The notes under the pieces were generated by a model, which had not been told where the DNA came from, did no database searches, and saw only the letters and a program-made list of their open reading frames with translations. Position numbers and translations under genes: made by a program. Positions 43,587-52,243 of a stretch of 64,000 nt of DNA are shown here, in pieces; positions within the stretch are counted from its first letter, which is position 1; the number at the start of each line of letters is the position of its first letter. The DNA is from G963668655 sp963668655 (GTDB taxonomy: Bacteria > Myxococcota_A > SURF-8): assembly GCA_963668655.2 (NCBI GenBank), contig CAXXPQ010000002.1:1054001-1118000 (forward strand). Direction: 5' to 3'.

Positions 43587-44372
43587 TCAGCGCCAGACCT
43601 TGACGAATTCGGCCCGCCGATTGCGCTGCCAGGCCTCCTCGCCGGAGGTTTCGTCCAGGGGCTTTTCCTCCCCGAAGGAAATCACGGTCAGGTGGTCGGG
43701 ATTCACGTTCAGATCTTCCAGATAGCGCGTCACCGCCCGGGCGCGCCGTTCTCCCAGCGCCAGATTGTATTCCGTGCTGCCACGCTCGTCGCAGTGGCCT
43801 TCCACACGCACGGTCACGTCGGTGAAATGATTCATCCACCCGGCGGTTCCGGCAAGAATCTCGCGGGCTTCGGGAGTGATCTCGTCCGAGTTGAAGGGAA
43901 AGAAAATGCGCGGCAATTCGTAATTGGGATCCCGAAGGGCCGGATCCCCCGCGTCCTCGGGAACCGCGGCGGCGGCTTTGTCCGTTTCCTCCTCGGGGGG
44001 CGCTTCGCCTTTTGCCGTGGGCGGCTCCATGCATTCCTTGTTGGCCATGGCTTCCGACAGGGCCTTTTCGGAAAGCGCCCGGGCGATATTGAAATACGTT
44101 TTGGACTCGTCGAATTTCTTTTCGGTAAGAAGCGCCCGGGCCTTTTCCAGGGCTTTTCTGGCCTGCTCGAAACGTACGGCGGCGCATTTCTCGGCCGGTT
44201 TCGCGGACTTGAAGGCCAGTTCGGCGGCGGCGCGTTCTTTTTTGGGCGGGTTGGTGGCGCAGCCCAAAGCGGAAACGGAAAGCGAGACAAAGGCCAGAAG
44301 CAGGAGAAAAGCGATTCCCCGGCGAACATGCGGAGCAAGAAACATCATGTATTTCCGAATATTTATGTTCAT
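43587..44372 (-). CDS. pal: Pal, peptidoglycan-associated lipoprotein
   Basis: 261 residues. The lipobox SALGC lies after a long N-terminus; a helical segment (AFKSAKPAEKCAAVRFEQAR) precedes the C-terminal OmpA-like domain with FFPFNSDEI and VEGHCDERGSTEYNLALGERRA, the meso-DAP-binding signature. Pal tethers the outer membrane to peptidoglycan and cycles with TolB. The helical insert between lipid anchor and OmpA domain is longer than in E. coli Pal. The start overlaps the tolB stop by four bases (ATGA). Confidence 0.93.
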   Translation of the reverse strand: MNINIRKYMMFLAPHVRRGIAFLLLLAFVSLSVSALGCATNPPKKERAAAELAFKSAKPAEKCAAVRFEQARKALEKARALLTEKKFDESKTYFNIARALSEKALSEAMANKECMEPPTAKGEAPPEEETDKAAAAVPEDAGDPALRDPNYELPRIFFPFNSDEITPEAREILAGTAGWMNHFTDVTVRVEGHCDERGSTEYNLALGERRARAVTRYLEDLNVNPDHLTVISFGEEKPLDETSGEEAWQRNRRAEFVKVWR

Positions 44373-45712
44373 TTCACACCTCCCAGGCGAGGCGACCAGT
44401 CCGGCGTGGAGAACACGCCCTTGCCACGGGATATCAGGCGCTGGTTGGTGCCGTCGGCGTTCATGATGAAGAGCTTGCTTTCGCCCGAGCGGGTGGAGGA
44501 AAAGACGATGTGGCGGCCGTCCGGAGACCAGGAAGGATCCTCGTTGTTGCCCTGATCCTGGGTCAGCCGGGTGATTTCGCGGGTTTCCACGTCCACCAGG
44601 AAAAGATCGAACACCAGCCGCTCGTCCCGGCCGCAGAAGGCGATCTTGTCCCCCTTGGGCGACCAGGCGGGCGACTGGTTGTAATTGCCCTGGAAGGTCA
44701 GGCGCACGGGCGCGCCGCCGGAGATGTCTTTGTAATAGATCTGGGGATGTCCGGAACGGTTGGAAACAAAGGCCAGACGCTTGGAATCCGGCGCCCAGCT
44801 CGCGGAAGAGTCGATCCCCCAGTATTCGGTCACCCGGCGCAGGTTGCTGCCGTCCGGATTCATGATGTAGATCTCGGAGTTGCCGTCCTTGGAGAGCGTC
44901 AGCGCCACCTTGCCGCCGTCGGGACTGGGCGACGGCCCCACGTTCAGGCCGCGATAGCTGCTGATCTTGACCACCTTGCCCCCGGCCGCCGGAACGCGGT
45001 AGAGATCCGGATTGTTGTTCATGTACGAATTGAAATAGATCCAGTTTCCATCCCGGCTCCAGGCGGGCAGAAGATTGATGGAGGCGTTGTCCACCACGAC
45101 ATGGCCGTTTTCCCCGTCGAAATCCATCACGTAGACCTGCTTGGTCTTGTTCAGGCGGCGGATGGAGACGATTTTCGTGGAGAAGACGCCCGCTTCCTTC
45201 GTGAAATGTCGTACGATTTCATCCGCGAAAGCGTGGCAGGCCGCCCGGAGATCGGCCGCCGGAACCTCGTAGGTTTTGTTGAGGAGCGTCTTGCCAAGCC
45301 CCACCTCGAACAGGCGGAAATCGATCTTGATGTTGTCGCCCACGATCCAGAATCCGCCTTTTATCAGCCCCTCGGCTCCCACCTGCATCCACTGGGTGAA
45401 ATCGATGGTGCCCTCGTCGATGCCGCTTTTTTCGGGATCCTCCAGAAAGGCCTTGGGATGGAGCACGTCGAAGAGTCCCGCGATGCCGAGATCGCTCATC
45501 AGGATGTCCTGGGCGGCCCTGGAAAAGCCTTTTTCGTCCGGAGTTTCCCCGAAATTCTTCAAGGCGGTCACCGCCACGGGATACTTGCGGAACTGGGCCG
45601 GATCCACGTCGATGACAAGCTGGGCGCGGGCCCGACCGGGGACCAGCAGCAAAAGGAGAAAAACAACGGAGAACAAAGACCTTGCGGCCGACGGCATTCG
45701 ATGTGTTGGCAT
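44369..45712 (-). CDS. tolB: TolB, periplasmic beta-propeller of the Tol-Pal system
   Basis: 447 residues from the ATG at 45712, which shares one base with the tolA stop; a GTG at 45724 is less likely. A signal peptide ends near GRARA. An N-terminal domain (VTALKNFGE...) is followed by a C-terminal propeller of PD40 repeats such as YFNSYMNNNPDLYRVPAAGG, SPDGGKVALTLSKDGNSEIY and WSPDGRHIVFSSTRSG. TolB binds Pal and TolA during outer-membrane constriction. The overlap with both neighbours shows tight coupling. Confidence 0.95.
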   Translation of the reverse strand: MPTHRMPSAARSLFSVVFLLLLLVPGRARAQLVIDVDPAQFRKYPVAVTALKNFGETPDEKGFSRAAQDILMSDLGIAGLFDVLHPKAFLEDPEKSGIDEGTIDFTQWMQVGAEGLIKGGFWIVGDNIKIDFRLFEVGLGKTLLNKTYEVPAADLRAACHAFADEIVRHFTKEAGVFSTKIVSIRRLNKTKQVYVMDFDGENGHVVVDNASINLLPAWSRDGNWIYFNSYMNNNPDLYRVPAAGGKVVKISSYRGLNVGPSPSPDGGKVALTLSKDGNSEIYIMNPDGSNLRRVTEYWGIDSSASWAPDSKRLAFVSNRSGHPQIYYKDISGGAPVRLTFQGNYNQSPAWSPKGDKIAFCGRDERLVFDLFLVDVETREITRLTQDQGNNEDPSWSPDGRHIVFSSTRSGESKLFIMNADGTNQRLISRGKGVFSTPDWSPRLGGVK

Positions 45713-46464
45713 CAGTCTTTCCACTTGAAATGAATCAGAATTCCTTCCCGAAACACCAGGCTCCGGAGCATCTCGTCGGGCAGGGGGACCACGGGCGTGC
45801 GTTTCACCGCCGTCATGGCCGAGGCGTCGAACTGGGTGTTTCCCGATCCCTGCTCCAGCTTGTGATGGACGATTTTACCCGTCCGGTCGATTTTTACCAG
45901 GATTTTGCAGTTCAGGCGACGCAGTTCGTCTTTCGGAATAACACTGGGAAGCACCCACCGGGAGCTGAAAACGTCCCGAAGCTGGGCGGCGTAAACCGAC
46001 CCCAATACCTGCATGGCGCGGGGACTGAGCGCCTCCTTCGAACCCGTGGGGCTTCCGTCCCAGGAATCGTACCGATTGCGGATTTTCTCCAGCGCCTGGC
46101 GCATGGCCGCCCGGCGTTCCTTGGCGCTCTGGGCCTTGTCCTCGGGTTTCTCCGCCTTTTCCGTGGGCGTGGGGTTGTTCGGGTTGGGAGTGACCTTCAG
46201 CGCCTCGGGTTTCGGGGGGTCCGTGGTGGTGGGCTCCAGGCGCGGCAGCCAGTGTTTCTCGCGCACGTCCGGCGCCCAGCGCACCGTCTGCACCATGATG
46301 GCGTTCCGGTGCAGCATGCGGTGGGGCTCCACCCGCCGTTGCAGCCAATACCCGAAGGAAAACAAGAGGATATGAAAGACGAGCGATACCGCCACGAAGA
46401 CCGTCCAGCGGCGATCCGTATCCTGGAGATAATAATTTTTCGGCTCCATCAGGGCGGTGCTCAT
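45712..46464 (-). CDS. tolA: TolA/TonB-like envelope-spanning energy transducer
   Basis: 250 residues. It has one N-terminal transmembrane helix (WTVFVAVSLVFHILLFSFGYW), a Pro/Lys/Glu-rich spacer (EKAEKPEDKAQSAKERRA) and a C-terminal TonB/TolA-like domain with the typical LNCKILVKIDRTGKIVHHKL strand pair and an A-M-T-A-V-K-R-T-P segment. Its position between tolR and tolB identifies it as TolA, although it is shorter than enterobacterial TolA. It transmits proton-motive force from TolQR to TolB-Pal. Confidence 0.85.
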   Translation of the reverse strand: MSTALMEPKNYYLQDTDRRWTVFVAVSLVFHILLFSFGYWLQRRVEPHRMLHRNAIMVQTVRWAPDVREKHWLPRLEPTTTDPPKPEALKVTPNPNNPTPTEKAEKPEDKAQSAKERRAAMRQALEKIRNRYDSWDGSPTGSKEALSPRAMQVLGSVYAAQLRDVFSSRWVLPSVIPKDELRRLNCKILVKIDRTGKIVHHKLEQGSGNTQFDASAMTAVKRTPVVPLPDEMLRSLVFREGILIHFKWKD

Positions 46465-46904
46465 TTTCCGCTCTTCCCGCCGGTTTCGGGTTCCAGGGGT
46501 TCCGTGACCATTCCAAGGTTGGAGACGCCCGCCTTTTTCAGAATGGACATCACGCGGACCACCGTTTCATATTTAAGATTCTGGTCCGCATGAAGATAAA
46601 CCACTTTTTCTTCCTGAATCTTCCGGTTGAAGCGGATTTTCTCTTCCAGTTCCTTCATGGGAATCTCGGTGGTCCCCAGAAAAATCTTACCCTCGGCGGT
46701 GAGCGTCACGATGCTCTTGCCCTCGTCCGGTTCGATTTCCACCGTCTCGGCGTTGGGAAGATCCACCTCCACGCCCTGCTCGATCATGGGCGCGGTGACC
46801 ATGAAAATGATGAGCAGCACCAGCATGACGTCCACCAGGGGCGTCACGTTGATCTCGGAGAGCGTGCTTCGCCCCCCTCCCTGTTTTCCGGCGCTCATTC
46901 CCAT
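46461..46904 (-). CDS. tolR: TolR (ExbD/TolR family)
   Basis: 147 residues. The single transmembrane helix carries the essential aspartate in INVTPLVDVMLVLLIIFMV, followed by VDLPNAE and a periplasmic domain ending with the L-H-A-D-Q-N-L-K-Y strand. It forms the ion-driven motor with TolQ. The four-base overlap (ATGA) with tolA indicates coupling. A second ATG two codons in (46898) is an alternative start. Confidence 0.93.
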   Translation of the reverse strand: MGMSAGKQGGGRSTLSEINVTPLVDVMLVLLIIFMVTAPMIEQGVEVDLPNAETVEIEPDEGKSIVTLTAEGKIFLGTTEIPMKELEEKIRFNRKIQEEKVVYLHADQNLKYETVVRVMSILKKAGVSNLGMVTEPLEPETGGKSGK

Positions 46905-46944
46905 GGCTCGCGATTCGCTTCCCTACAATCGAAGGGTAGGTCTT

Positions 46945-47694
46945 CTAAAAAAAGTGTCTCTTGGTTATGTTAAGGAAATCACTGGAGAAATTCTCCATTT
47001 CGGCGTCCAGCACCTTGATCTTCTGCACGAAATAGTTGTATCCCACCACGGCGGGAATGGCGGCGGCCAAACCGGTGGCGGTGGCGATCAGGGCCTCGCT
47101 GATGCCCGGGGCCACCGTGGCCAGCGTGGCGTTTCCGGCCAGGCCGATTTCCTGGAAGGACTCCATGATGCCCCAGACCGTGCCGAAAAGCCCCACGAAC
47201 GGAGCGGTGGATCCGGTGGTGGCGAGAAAGGAGACCAGGCTTTCCAGAACGGTGACCTGGCTGGTGGCCGCCCGCCGCAGGGCGCGCTGGACGCTTTCGA
47301 AATCCCCCACGTCCGTAATCTTCTTTTCGCCGTTTTCCTTGTCCGCGGCGTCCTCGTTTTTTCGCCGGGTGGCCTTGCCCAGCTCGATATATCCGGTGCG
47401 GAAGACCTGGGCGATGGGCGAATAAGCCAGGGACTCGCTGCTCTCGTAGATCTTGTCCAGGCGGCGGCTTTTCCAGAAGATATCCAGAAACTCCACCGAT
47501 TGGCGGTGGGCTTTCCGAAGGTAAAGGAATTTGTATATGATGATGCCCCAGGAGATCACCGAAAACAGGAGCAGCAGCACCAGGACCAGTCCCACGACGA
47601 AACCGGTGTCGAAGATCAACGCGAAGAAATCGACTTCCTTGGCCGTGAGCAGACCGGCGATCTGTCGGGCGCTTTGAACGATGGCTGGGTTCAC
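46945..47694 (-). CDS. tolQ: TolQ (MotA/TolQ/ExbB proton-channel family)
   Basis: 249 residues from a GTG at 47694 with AAGGGG about nine bases upstream; the frame runs open to 47829 but that part reads as non-coding. Three transmembrane segments: LVLVLLLLFSVISWGIIIYKF, then GLFGTVWGIMESFQEIGL and ISEALIATATGLAAAIPAVVGY, the latter two being the family's conserved pore boxes. The long cytoplasmic loop carries a charged KNEDAADKENGEKK insert. First gene of tolQRAB-pal. Confidence 0.93.
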   Translation of the reverse strand: MNPAIVQSARQIAGLLTAKEVDFFALIFDTGFVVGLVLVLLLLFSVISWGIIIYKFLYLRKAHRQSVEFLDIFWKSRRLDKIYESSESLAYSPIAQVFRTGYIELGKATRRKNEDAADKENGEKKITDVGDFESVQRALRRAATSQVTVLESLVSFLATTGSTAPFVGLFGTVWGIMESFQEIGLAGNATLATVAPGISEALIATATGLAAAIPAVVGYNYFVQKIKVLDAEMENFSSDFLNITKRHFF

Positions 47695-47910
47695 GGATCG
47701 GAGCCCCTTTCCACAATGGTTTTTTATGCGCGACCGGGAGGGGAACGGAGCGTTTCGGGATCGGCCCGCACCGATCCGTTCCGGATCGAATCCGAGCCAT
47801 GGTATATCACAGAGCGAATGGGAAGTCAACCACGGACTTTGCCGAATTGCCGGGGCACGAAAACATAACTATTCGTAATTACAAGATTTTTTGTACAAAG
47901 ATCCATCCAT

Positions 47911-49773
47911 TCAATAGTTTTCCGGGTCGGCCGGAGACGCGTCCGCGCCGCCCTGGCCCCGGTAGACCAGAATCACCTGCAAGGCGATGTCCTTCAACAT
48001 CTGTTCGTAGCCCAGTTCCTCGTACCCGCGCACGGCCTCCAGAAGCGATCCCACGGCCATTTCCACGTCTCCCAGATAGGCGGCCAGCCAACCCCGGGCC
48101 AGGCCCCGCCGAGCCAAAAGAAAGGTGTCCAGCTCCGGGTGCCGGTCTTCCATCAGTTCCAGTTCCCGGACGTAATCCGCGATGCGCCCCTGGTGCAGCA
48201 AGGTCCGCAGCAGCAAAAGCGAGACGGATTCCCGGCCCGGATTGGAAGGCTCCAGTCCCTCCCGCAGCCGCCAGGCCAGCGACCACAACGCCACGAAGGT
48301 TTCATCCAGCAGCATGTCCCGCCCCCTGCTCGGGCCGTTCGGGTCTTTTCGCACCGGATGCAGCAAGAGCGCCGTCAGGCCGCCCTGTTCCTCCAGGGCC
48401 TCTTCGGCATGGCGCAGCCGCCAGCGGTCCAGGGACTCCGCGTCCGACTCGACGATCTCGAATCCCATGATATCTTTCAGCTTTTCTCGTTTGTACTCCT
48501 GATAGCGAAGCTGATCCTGCACCCGGCGAAGATCCGCCAGCGGATTGGGCTGACGCCGAGGATAGCGGCACAAGAGTTCGCCCACCCGGTAGCCCTCGCC
48601 CACCTTGCGAACGAACGCCTGATAGCCCAGCATGTCCGGGGCGGTGACCATGCGCCGGTAGCCCGGGCTGCGTTCGTTTTCGCCGATCAGCGCGCCCAGA
48701 TGGTCGGTGAAGGCGGAATAATAGAAGCATTCCCCCTGGGGATAGGCGTCGAGCCGTACCGGACGCTCGATGCGGGTGGAACTGGCGGGCAGCGCCTCGG
48801 CCTCGCGTGTCACCCAGTCGGCCAGGGCGGGCAGCGCCTTGACGAGCCGGGGAAGCGGTCGGCGCTGAAAACGGCGGCGCAACCAGGCCACGCTCCCTTC
48901 CATCCGTTGGGTAAAATCGGTCGGTTGAAGGAGGTTTGGCCAGTCCAGGCGTTCGGGCGGAACAGGAATGCCCACGGCGATATCGAAGCGCAGTACGGTA
49001 CGGATGCCGGTTCGCAGTTCGGGCAGGCGCACCTCGAAGTGGTAGACGCCCTTTTTCCAGAGCCGGAATGCGATGTGGAAACGGCCGGCCAAATACGGCA
49101 CGCGCTCGTCCCGAAAACGCCCGTCCGGCTCCTGGACCAGAAGGCGCAGAAGTCCGATTTCATCGCCGATCCATCCCTCGAAGCGAATCGCCTCGCCCGG
49201 CTCCACCCGCCGGGGCAGGGGCCGGTCCATGCGCACGGTGCGGCGGCAGGCCACGGCGGCTAAAGCGAAGCGCCCGCTGGGTTCCCGCGCCAGGCTGAAG
49301 GAAAAATGGGTATAGCCTTCCTCGTGCCAATCCCGGAGCCAGTCCGCAAGCCGCGCGGAGGCGGAAGTCCGTGTCCCGTTCTCGAAACCGGCCATCCAGC
49401 GCGCGGAGGACGGGCGGACGGGAACGCCGCCGTGGGACAGGGCCGACTCCAGCACCACCGAGGGCGGGCGGTCTTCCGGCAGGGCCAGCCGCAACGCGGC
49501 CAGTTCCCGCGCGGCGGGCCACAGGGAGGCATCCGGGCGCGGCATGGCGTCCGGGTCGATTTTCGTTTCCAGCAGGCGGCGGCGCGCCTCCCTCCACAGG
49601 ATTTCCTCGGGCTCTCCGAGATCGGGGCTGGTTTCCGGCCGGTAGGCTTTGGCCGGGCGGGTGGCGGAAAGACGGGTGGGGACGCAGCCGGAAACGAAAA
49701 GCGAGCCGAGAACGCAAAGCGCCAGGAAAACGAGCGGAGCCGGCCGTCGCACCCCCTGGACGCCGTGTTTCAT
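47911..49773 (-). CDS. Large lipoprotein of unknown function with C-terminal helical repeats
   Basis: 620 residues. The signal peptide has the lipobox LFVSGC. An N-terminal domain (~45-160) with the A-A-R-E-L-A-A-L-R-L pattern and H-F-S-F-S-L strand is loosely CAP-like; a beta-rich part follows (~165-260, RFHIAFRLWKKGVYHFEVRL), then a long helical region whose last ~80 residues look like TPRs (LARGWLAAYLGDVEMAVGSL). No catalytic motif recognised. Its ATG follows the TGA of the Cys-rich lipoprotein gene directly (TGAATG), so the pair is cotranscribed and may form one surface complex. Confidence 0.7.
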   Translation of the reverse strand: MKHGVQGVRRPAPLVFLALCVLGSLFVSGCVPTRLSATRPAKAYRPETSPDLGEPEEILWREARRRLLETKIDPDAMPRPDASLWPAARELAALRLALPEDRPPSVVLESALSHGGVPVRPSSARWMAGFENGTRTSASARLADWLRDWHEEGYTHFSFSLAREPSGRFALAAVACRRTVRMDRPLPRRVEPGEAIRFEGWIGDEIGLLRLLVQEPDGRFRDERVPYLAGRFHIAFRLWKKGVYHFEVRLPELRTGIRTVLRFDIAVGIPVPPERLDWPNLLQPTDFTQRMEGSVAWLRRRFQRRPLPRLVKALPALADWVTREAEALPASSTRIERPVRLDAYPQGECFYYSAFTDHLGALIGENERSPGYRRMVTAPDMLGYQAFVRKVGEGYRVGELLCRYPRRQPNPLADLRRVQDQLRYQEYKREKLKDIMGFEIVESDAESLDRWRLRHAEEALEEQGGLTALLLHPVRKDPNGPSRGRDMLLDETFVALWSLAWRLREGLEPSNPGRESVSLLLLRTLLHQGRIADYVRELELMEDRHPELDTFLLARRGLARGWLAAYLGDVEMAVGSLLEAVRGYEELGYEQMLKDIALQVILVYRGQGGADASPADPENY

Positions 49774-52119
49774 TCAGGCTCTCCGCCGCCGTTCGCGAAC
49801 GAAAATGAAGGCCGCCGGGACGAGCCAGAGAAGGATCACGGCCAGATCCAGTGGGCGGCTTCCCGGAGGCGCCAGGAACTGATCGCAGCCGCCGTCATAG
49901 TCGTAATCCACCTCGAAGTCGTATTCGCCGCAATGGCCGTTGCGGAAATCGGTGACGGCGAAGAAGATCTGGCCGCCGTTGTCCTCCGGAATTTCCAGGC
50001 TGATGTAATTTCCGTAATCCTGGCTGGAGAAGCAGCTTCCCATGTCCCGGCAGTCGGACAGGAAGTACATCACTTCGTATTCCACGCCGTCGGAGCCGTC
50101 CGGGTACATGGTCATCTGCATCTGGTTGCCGTCGATGGCCTTGATGGCGTAGATGTGATCCTCGCCCCCGCCGTCCACGTCGCAACCGGTGGGGTCGAAA
50201 TGATCGCCCGCGCCGCAGGTGTCGCGGTTGTTGTATTCCACGTTTCCGGTGATGAGGTTGCGCAGGGCAGTGGCGCACTTGCCCGCGGGCAGGCATTCGC
50301 CCTTGAAGCAGGCCGTGGAGCAGTAGGCGTTGCAGCCGCCGCAGTTGTTGTTGTCGTACTGCGTGTCGATGCACTGGCTGCCGCAGCAGCTCATGCCCGT
50401 GGGGCAGGTTCCCGCGCAGGGCTGGCAGATCACGTCCTCCAGGTCGGTGAGGCCGTCGCAGTTGTTGTCCACGGTGTCCTCGCAGATTTCGTCCTGACCC
50501 GGATGCACGTCCGGGTCGTCGTCGTTGCAGTCCGTGCAGTTGGGACAGTCGTGGGCGGCGGCGCAGAGTTTGTCCAGGTAGTAGTCGTTGTCGCTGTCCT
50601 TGTCCACCGTGTACACGCAGCCGTCGGCGGTGTCGCAGACGTCGTCCGTGCAGTCGTCCGAGTCGTCGCAGGCCGCGTGATTCGGCGTGTGAACGCAGGG
50701 CGCGGCCTCGTTTCCCGAGTCGCAGCTATCCACGGTGCAGGACAGGCCGTCGCTGCAATCCGGCGGCGAACCCGGGGTGCAGACCTCGGCCACGCACGTT
50801 TCCACGCCGTTGCAGGGATTGTGGTCGGTGCAATGGGCGTCCTCGGTGCACTCCGGCGGGTCCACGCAACCGGCGGTCGGATCGCAGATCTGGGGAGAAC
50901 AGGCATCGTTGTCCGGGCTGAAAACGCAGCCGGCGGCGGTCTGGCAGGTATCCACGGTGCAACCCACGCCGTCGTCGCAGCGGTCGTCGTGGGTTTCGTA
51001 CTGGCATCCGTATTCCGCCTGGCAGGTGTCGTCCGTACAGGCGTGGCCGTCGTCGCAATTCACATGGTTCACGGTGAAGGTGCATCCGGACGGCAGCGCA
51101 CTCGCCGCCGGGTCGCAGGCGTCGTCGGTGCAGTCCACCTGGTCGTCGCAGAAGGTGTCGGAGGGCGTGTTCTCGCAACCCGAGGCCGGATTGCAGATGT
51201 CCACCGTACAACTGATCTCGTCCGAACAGTGGGCGTCCACCGCGACGTGCTGGCAGCCGCCGTAAGCGTCGCAGACATCGTCCGTGCAGTCGATCTGGTC
51301 GTTGCAGTAGGCGTCGTCCGGCTGGTTGACGCAACCGCCCATGTCCGGGCGGCATTCGTCGGCGGTGCAGTCGTTTCCGTCGTCGCAGCGGTCATGGATC
51401 GGCTGGAACACACAGCCCGTCCCCTCCACGCAGGAATCGTCCGTGCAGTCCAGTTCGTCCGCGCATTCCGGGGGCGTTCCGGCGATGCAACCCTGGGTCT
51501 CGTCGCAGATTTCGTCGCCGTTGCAGGGATCGGTATCCTGGCAGGCGGCGTGGTTCGGGATGATGGCGCACTGGTCCATCTCCTCATCGCAGGTTTCGTC
51601 CGTGCAGTCCACGCTGTCCGCGCAGGGCGACACGCCGGGGACGCACCAGCCGTTCGCGCCGCAGGTTTCCGCTCCGTTGCAGTAGTTGCCGTCGTCGCAA
51701 TCGGCGTTGGACAGGCACGGATCGCCGCTTTCCTCCTCCCCCTCGGCATCGCCGTCCGCGTCGCCGTCGGTATCTCCGTCGGGAGCGTCATCTCCATCCG
51801 TATCGCCGTCGGCATCCCCGTCCGGATCCGTGTCGCCGTCCGGCTGGCCGGGAAGCACGCAATGCCCGTTCCGGCAGATGAGTCCCGGATCGCAATCGAA
51901 ATTCTCGTAGCACTCAAGCAGCGGCTCGTCTCCGTCCGTGGAGCCGTCTCCGTCCGGAAGGTCGCCTTCATTCACGCATTTTCCCTGATTGCAGATCTGC
52001 CCCACGGGACAATCGCCGTTTCCCTGACAGGCGATATCCGCCGCCTTGTCCTCGGAGGAACAGGAAACGAGCAGGGCGAAAAAGAAAAGGGAAACGACCC
52101 ACAAACCGGCAGTTTTCAT
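49774..52119 (-). CDS. Cysteine-rich repeat lipoprotein with DGD linker and C-terminal membrane tail
   Basis: 781 residues from the ATG at 52119 (GAGG eight bases upstream). The lipobox ALLVSC is followed by CxxGxxCPVGQICNQGKC, a DGD-rich linker (~80-140), then about fifteen ~40-residue units of the type C-D-D-x-x-x-C-T-D-D-x-C-x-x-x-x-G-C (e.g. CDDGNDCTADECRPDMGGC), with a MopE-like C-x-D-C-x-D-D-D-P-D-V-H-P-G segment near the end. The last ~30 residues are a hydrophobic helix followed by RERRRRA, the layout of a C-terminal sorting signal. Having both a lipid anchor and such a tail is odd. Confidence 0.8.
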   Translation of the reverse strand: MKTAGLWVVSLFFFALLVSCSSEDKAADIACQGNGDCPVGQICNQGKCVNEGDLPDGDGSTDGDEPLLECYENFDCDPGLICRNGHCVLPGQPDGDTDPDGDADGDTDGDDAPDGDTDGDADGDAEGEEESGDPCLSNADCDDGNYCNGAETCGANGWCVPGVSPCADSVDCTDETCDEEMDQCAIIPNHAACQDTDPCNGDEICDETQGCIAGTPPECADELDCTDDSCVEGTGCVFQPIHDRCDDGNDCTADECRPDMGGCVNQPDDAYCNDQIDCTDDVCDAYGGCQHVAVDAHCSDEISCTVDICNPASGCENTPSDTFCDDQVDCTDDACDPAASALPSGCTFTVNHVNCDDGHACTDDTCQAEYGCQYETHDDRCDDGVGCTVDTCQTAAGCVFSPDNDACSPQICDPTAGCVDPPECTEDAHCTDHNPCNGVETCVAEVCTPGSPPDCSDGLSCTVDSCDSGNEAAPCVHTPNHAACDDSDDCTDDVCDTADGCVYTVDKDSDNDYYLDKLCAAAHDCPNCTDCNDDDPDVHPGQDEICEDTVDNNCDGLTDLEDVICQPCAGTCPTGMSCCGSQCIDTQYDNNNCGGCNAYCSTACFKGECLPAGKCATALRNLITGNVEYNNRDTCGAGDHFDPTGCDVDGGGEDHIYAIKAIDGNQMQMTMYPDGSDGVEYEVMYFLSDCRDMGSCFSSQDYGNYISLEIPEDNGGQIFFAVTDFRNGHCGEYDFEVDYDYDGGCDQFLAPPGSRPLDLAVILLWLVPAAFIFVRERRRRA

Positions 52120-52168
52120 AACGGCATCCTCTTGATTCTTGTTTCTTCTAACGGCGAGTCCGACTTGT

Positions 52169-52197
52169 ATTGTAAAACGCGAGATACGGCTTGGCAA
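52169..52197 (-). promoter_or_regulatory. Predicted sigma70 promoter of the Cys-rich lipoprotein operon
   Basis: On the minus strand TTGCCA (52192-52197) and TACAAT (52169-52174) are 17 bp apart, ~50 bp upstream of the ATG at 52119. It would drive the 52119 and 49773 genes. Confidence 0.65.
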
Positions 52198-52243
52198 TGC
52201 TTTTTGCGAATTCCGGACGAGATCGCCGATCAGCAAGGAACAT

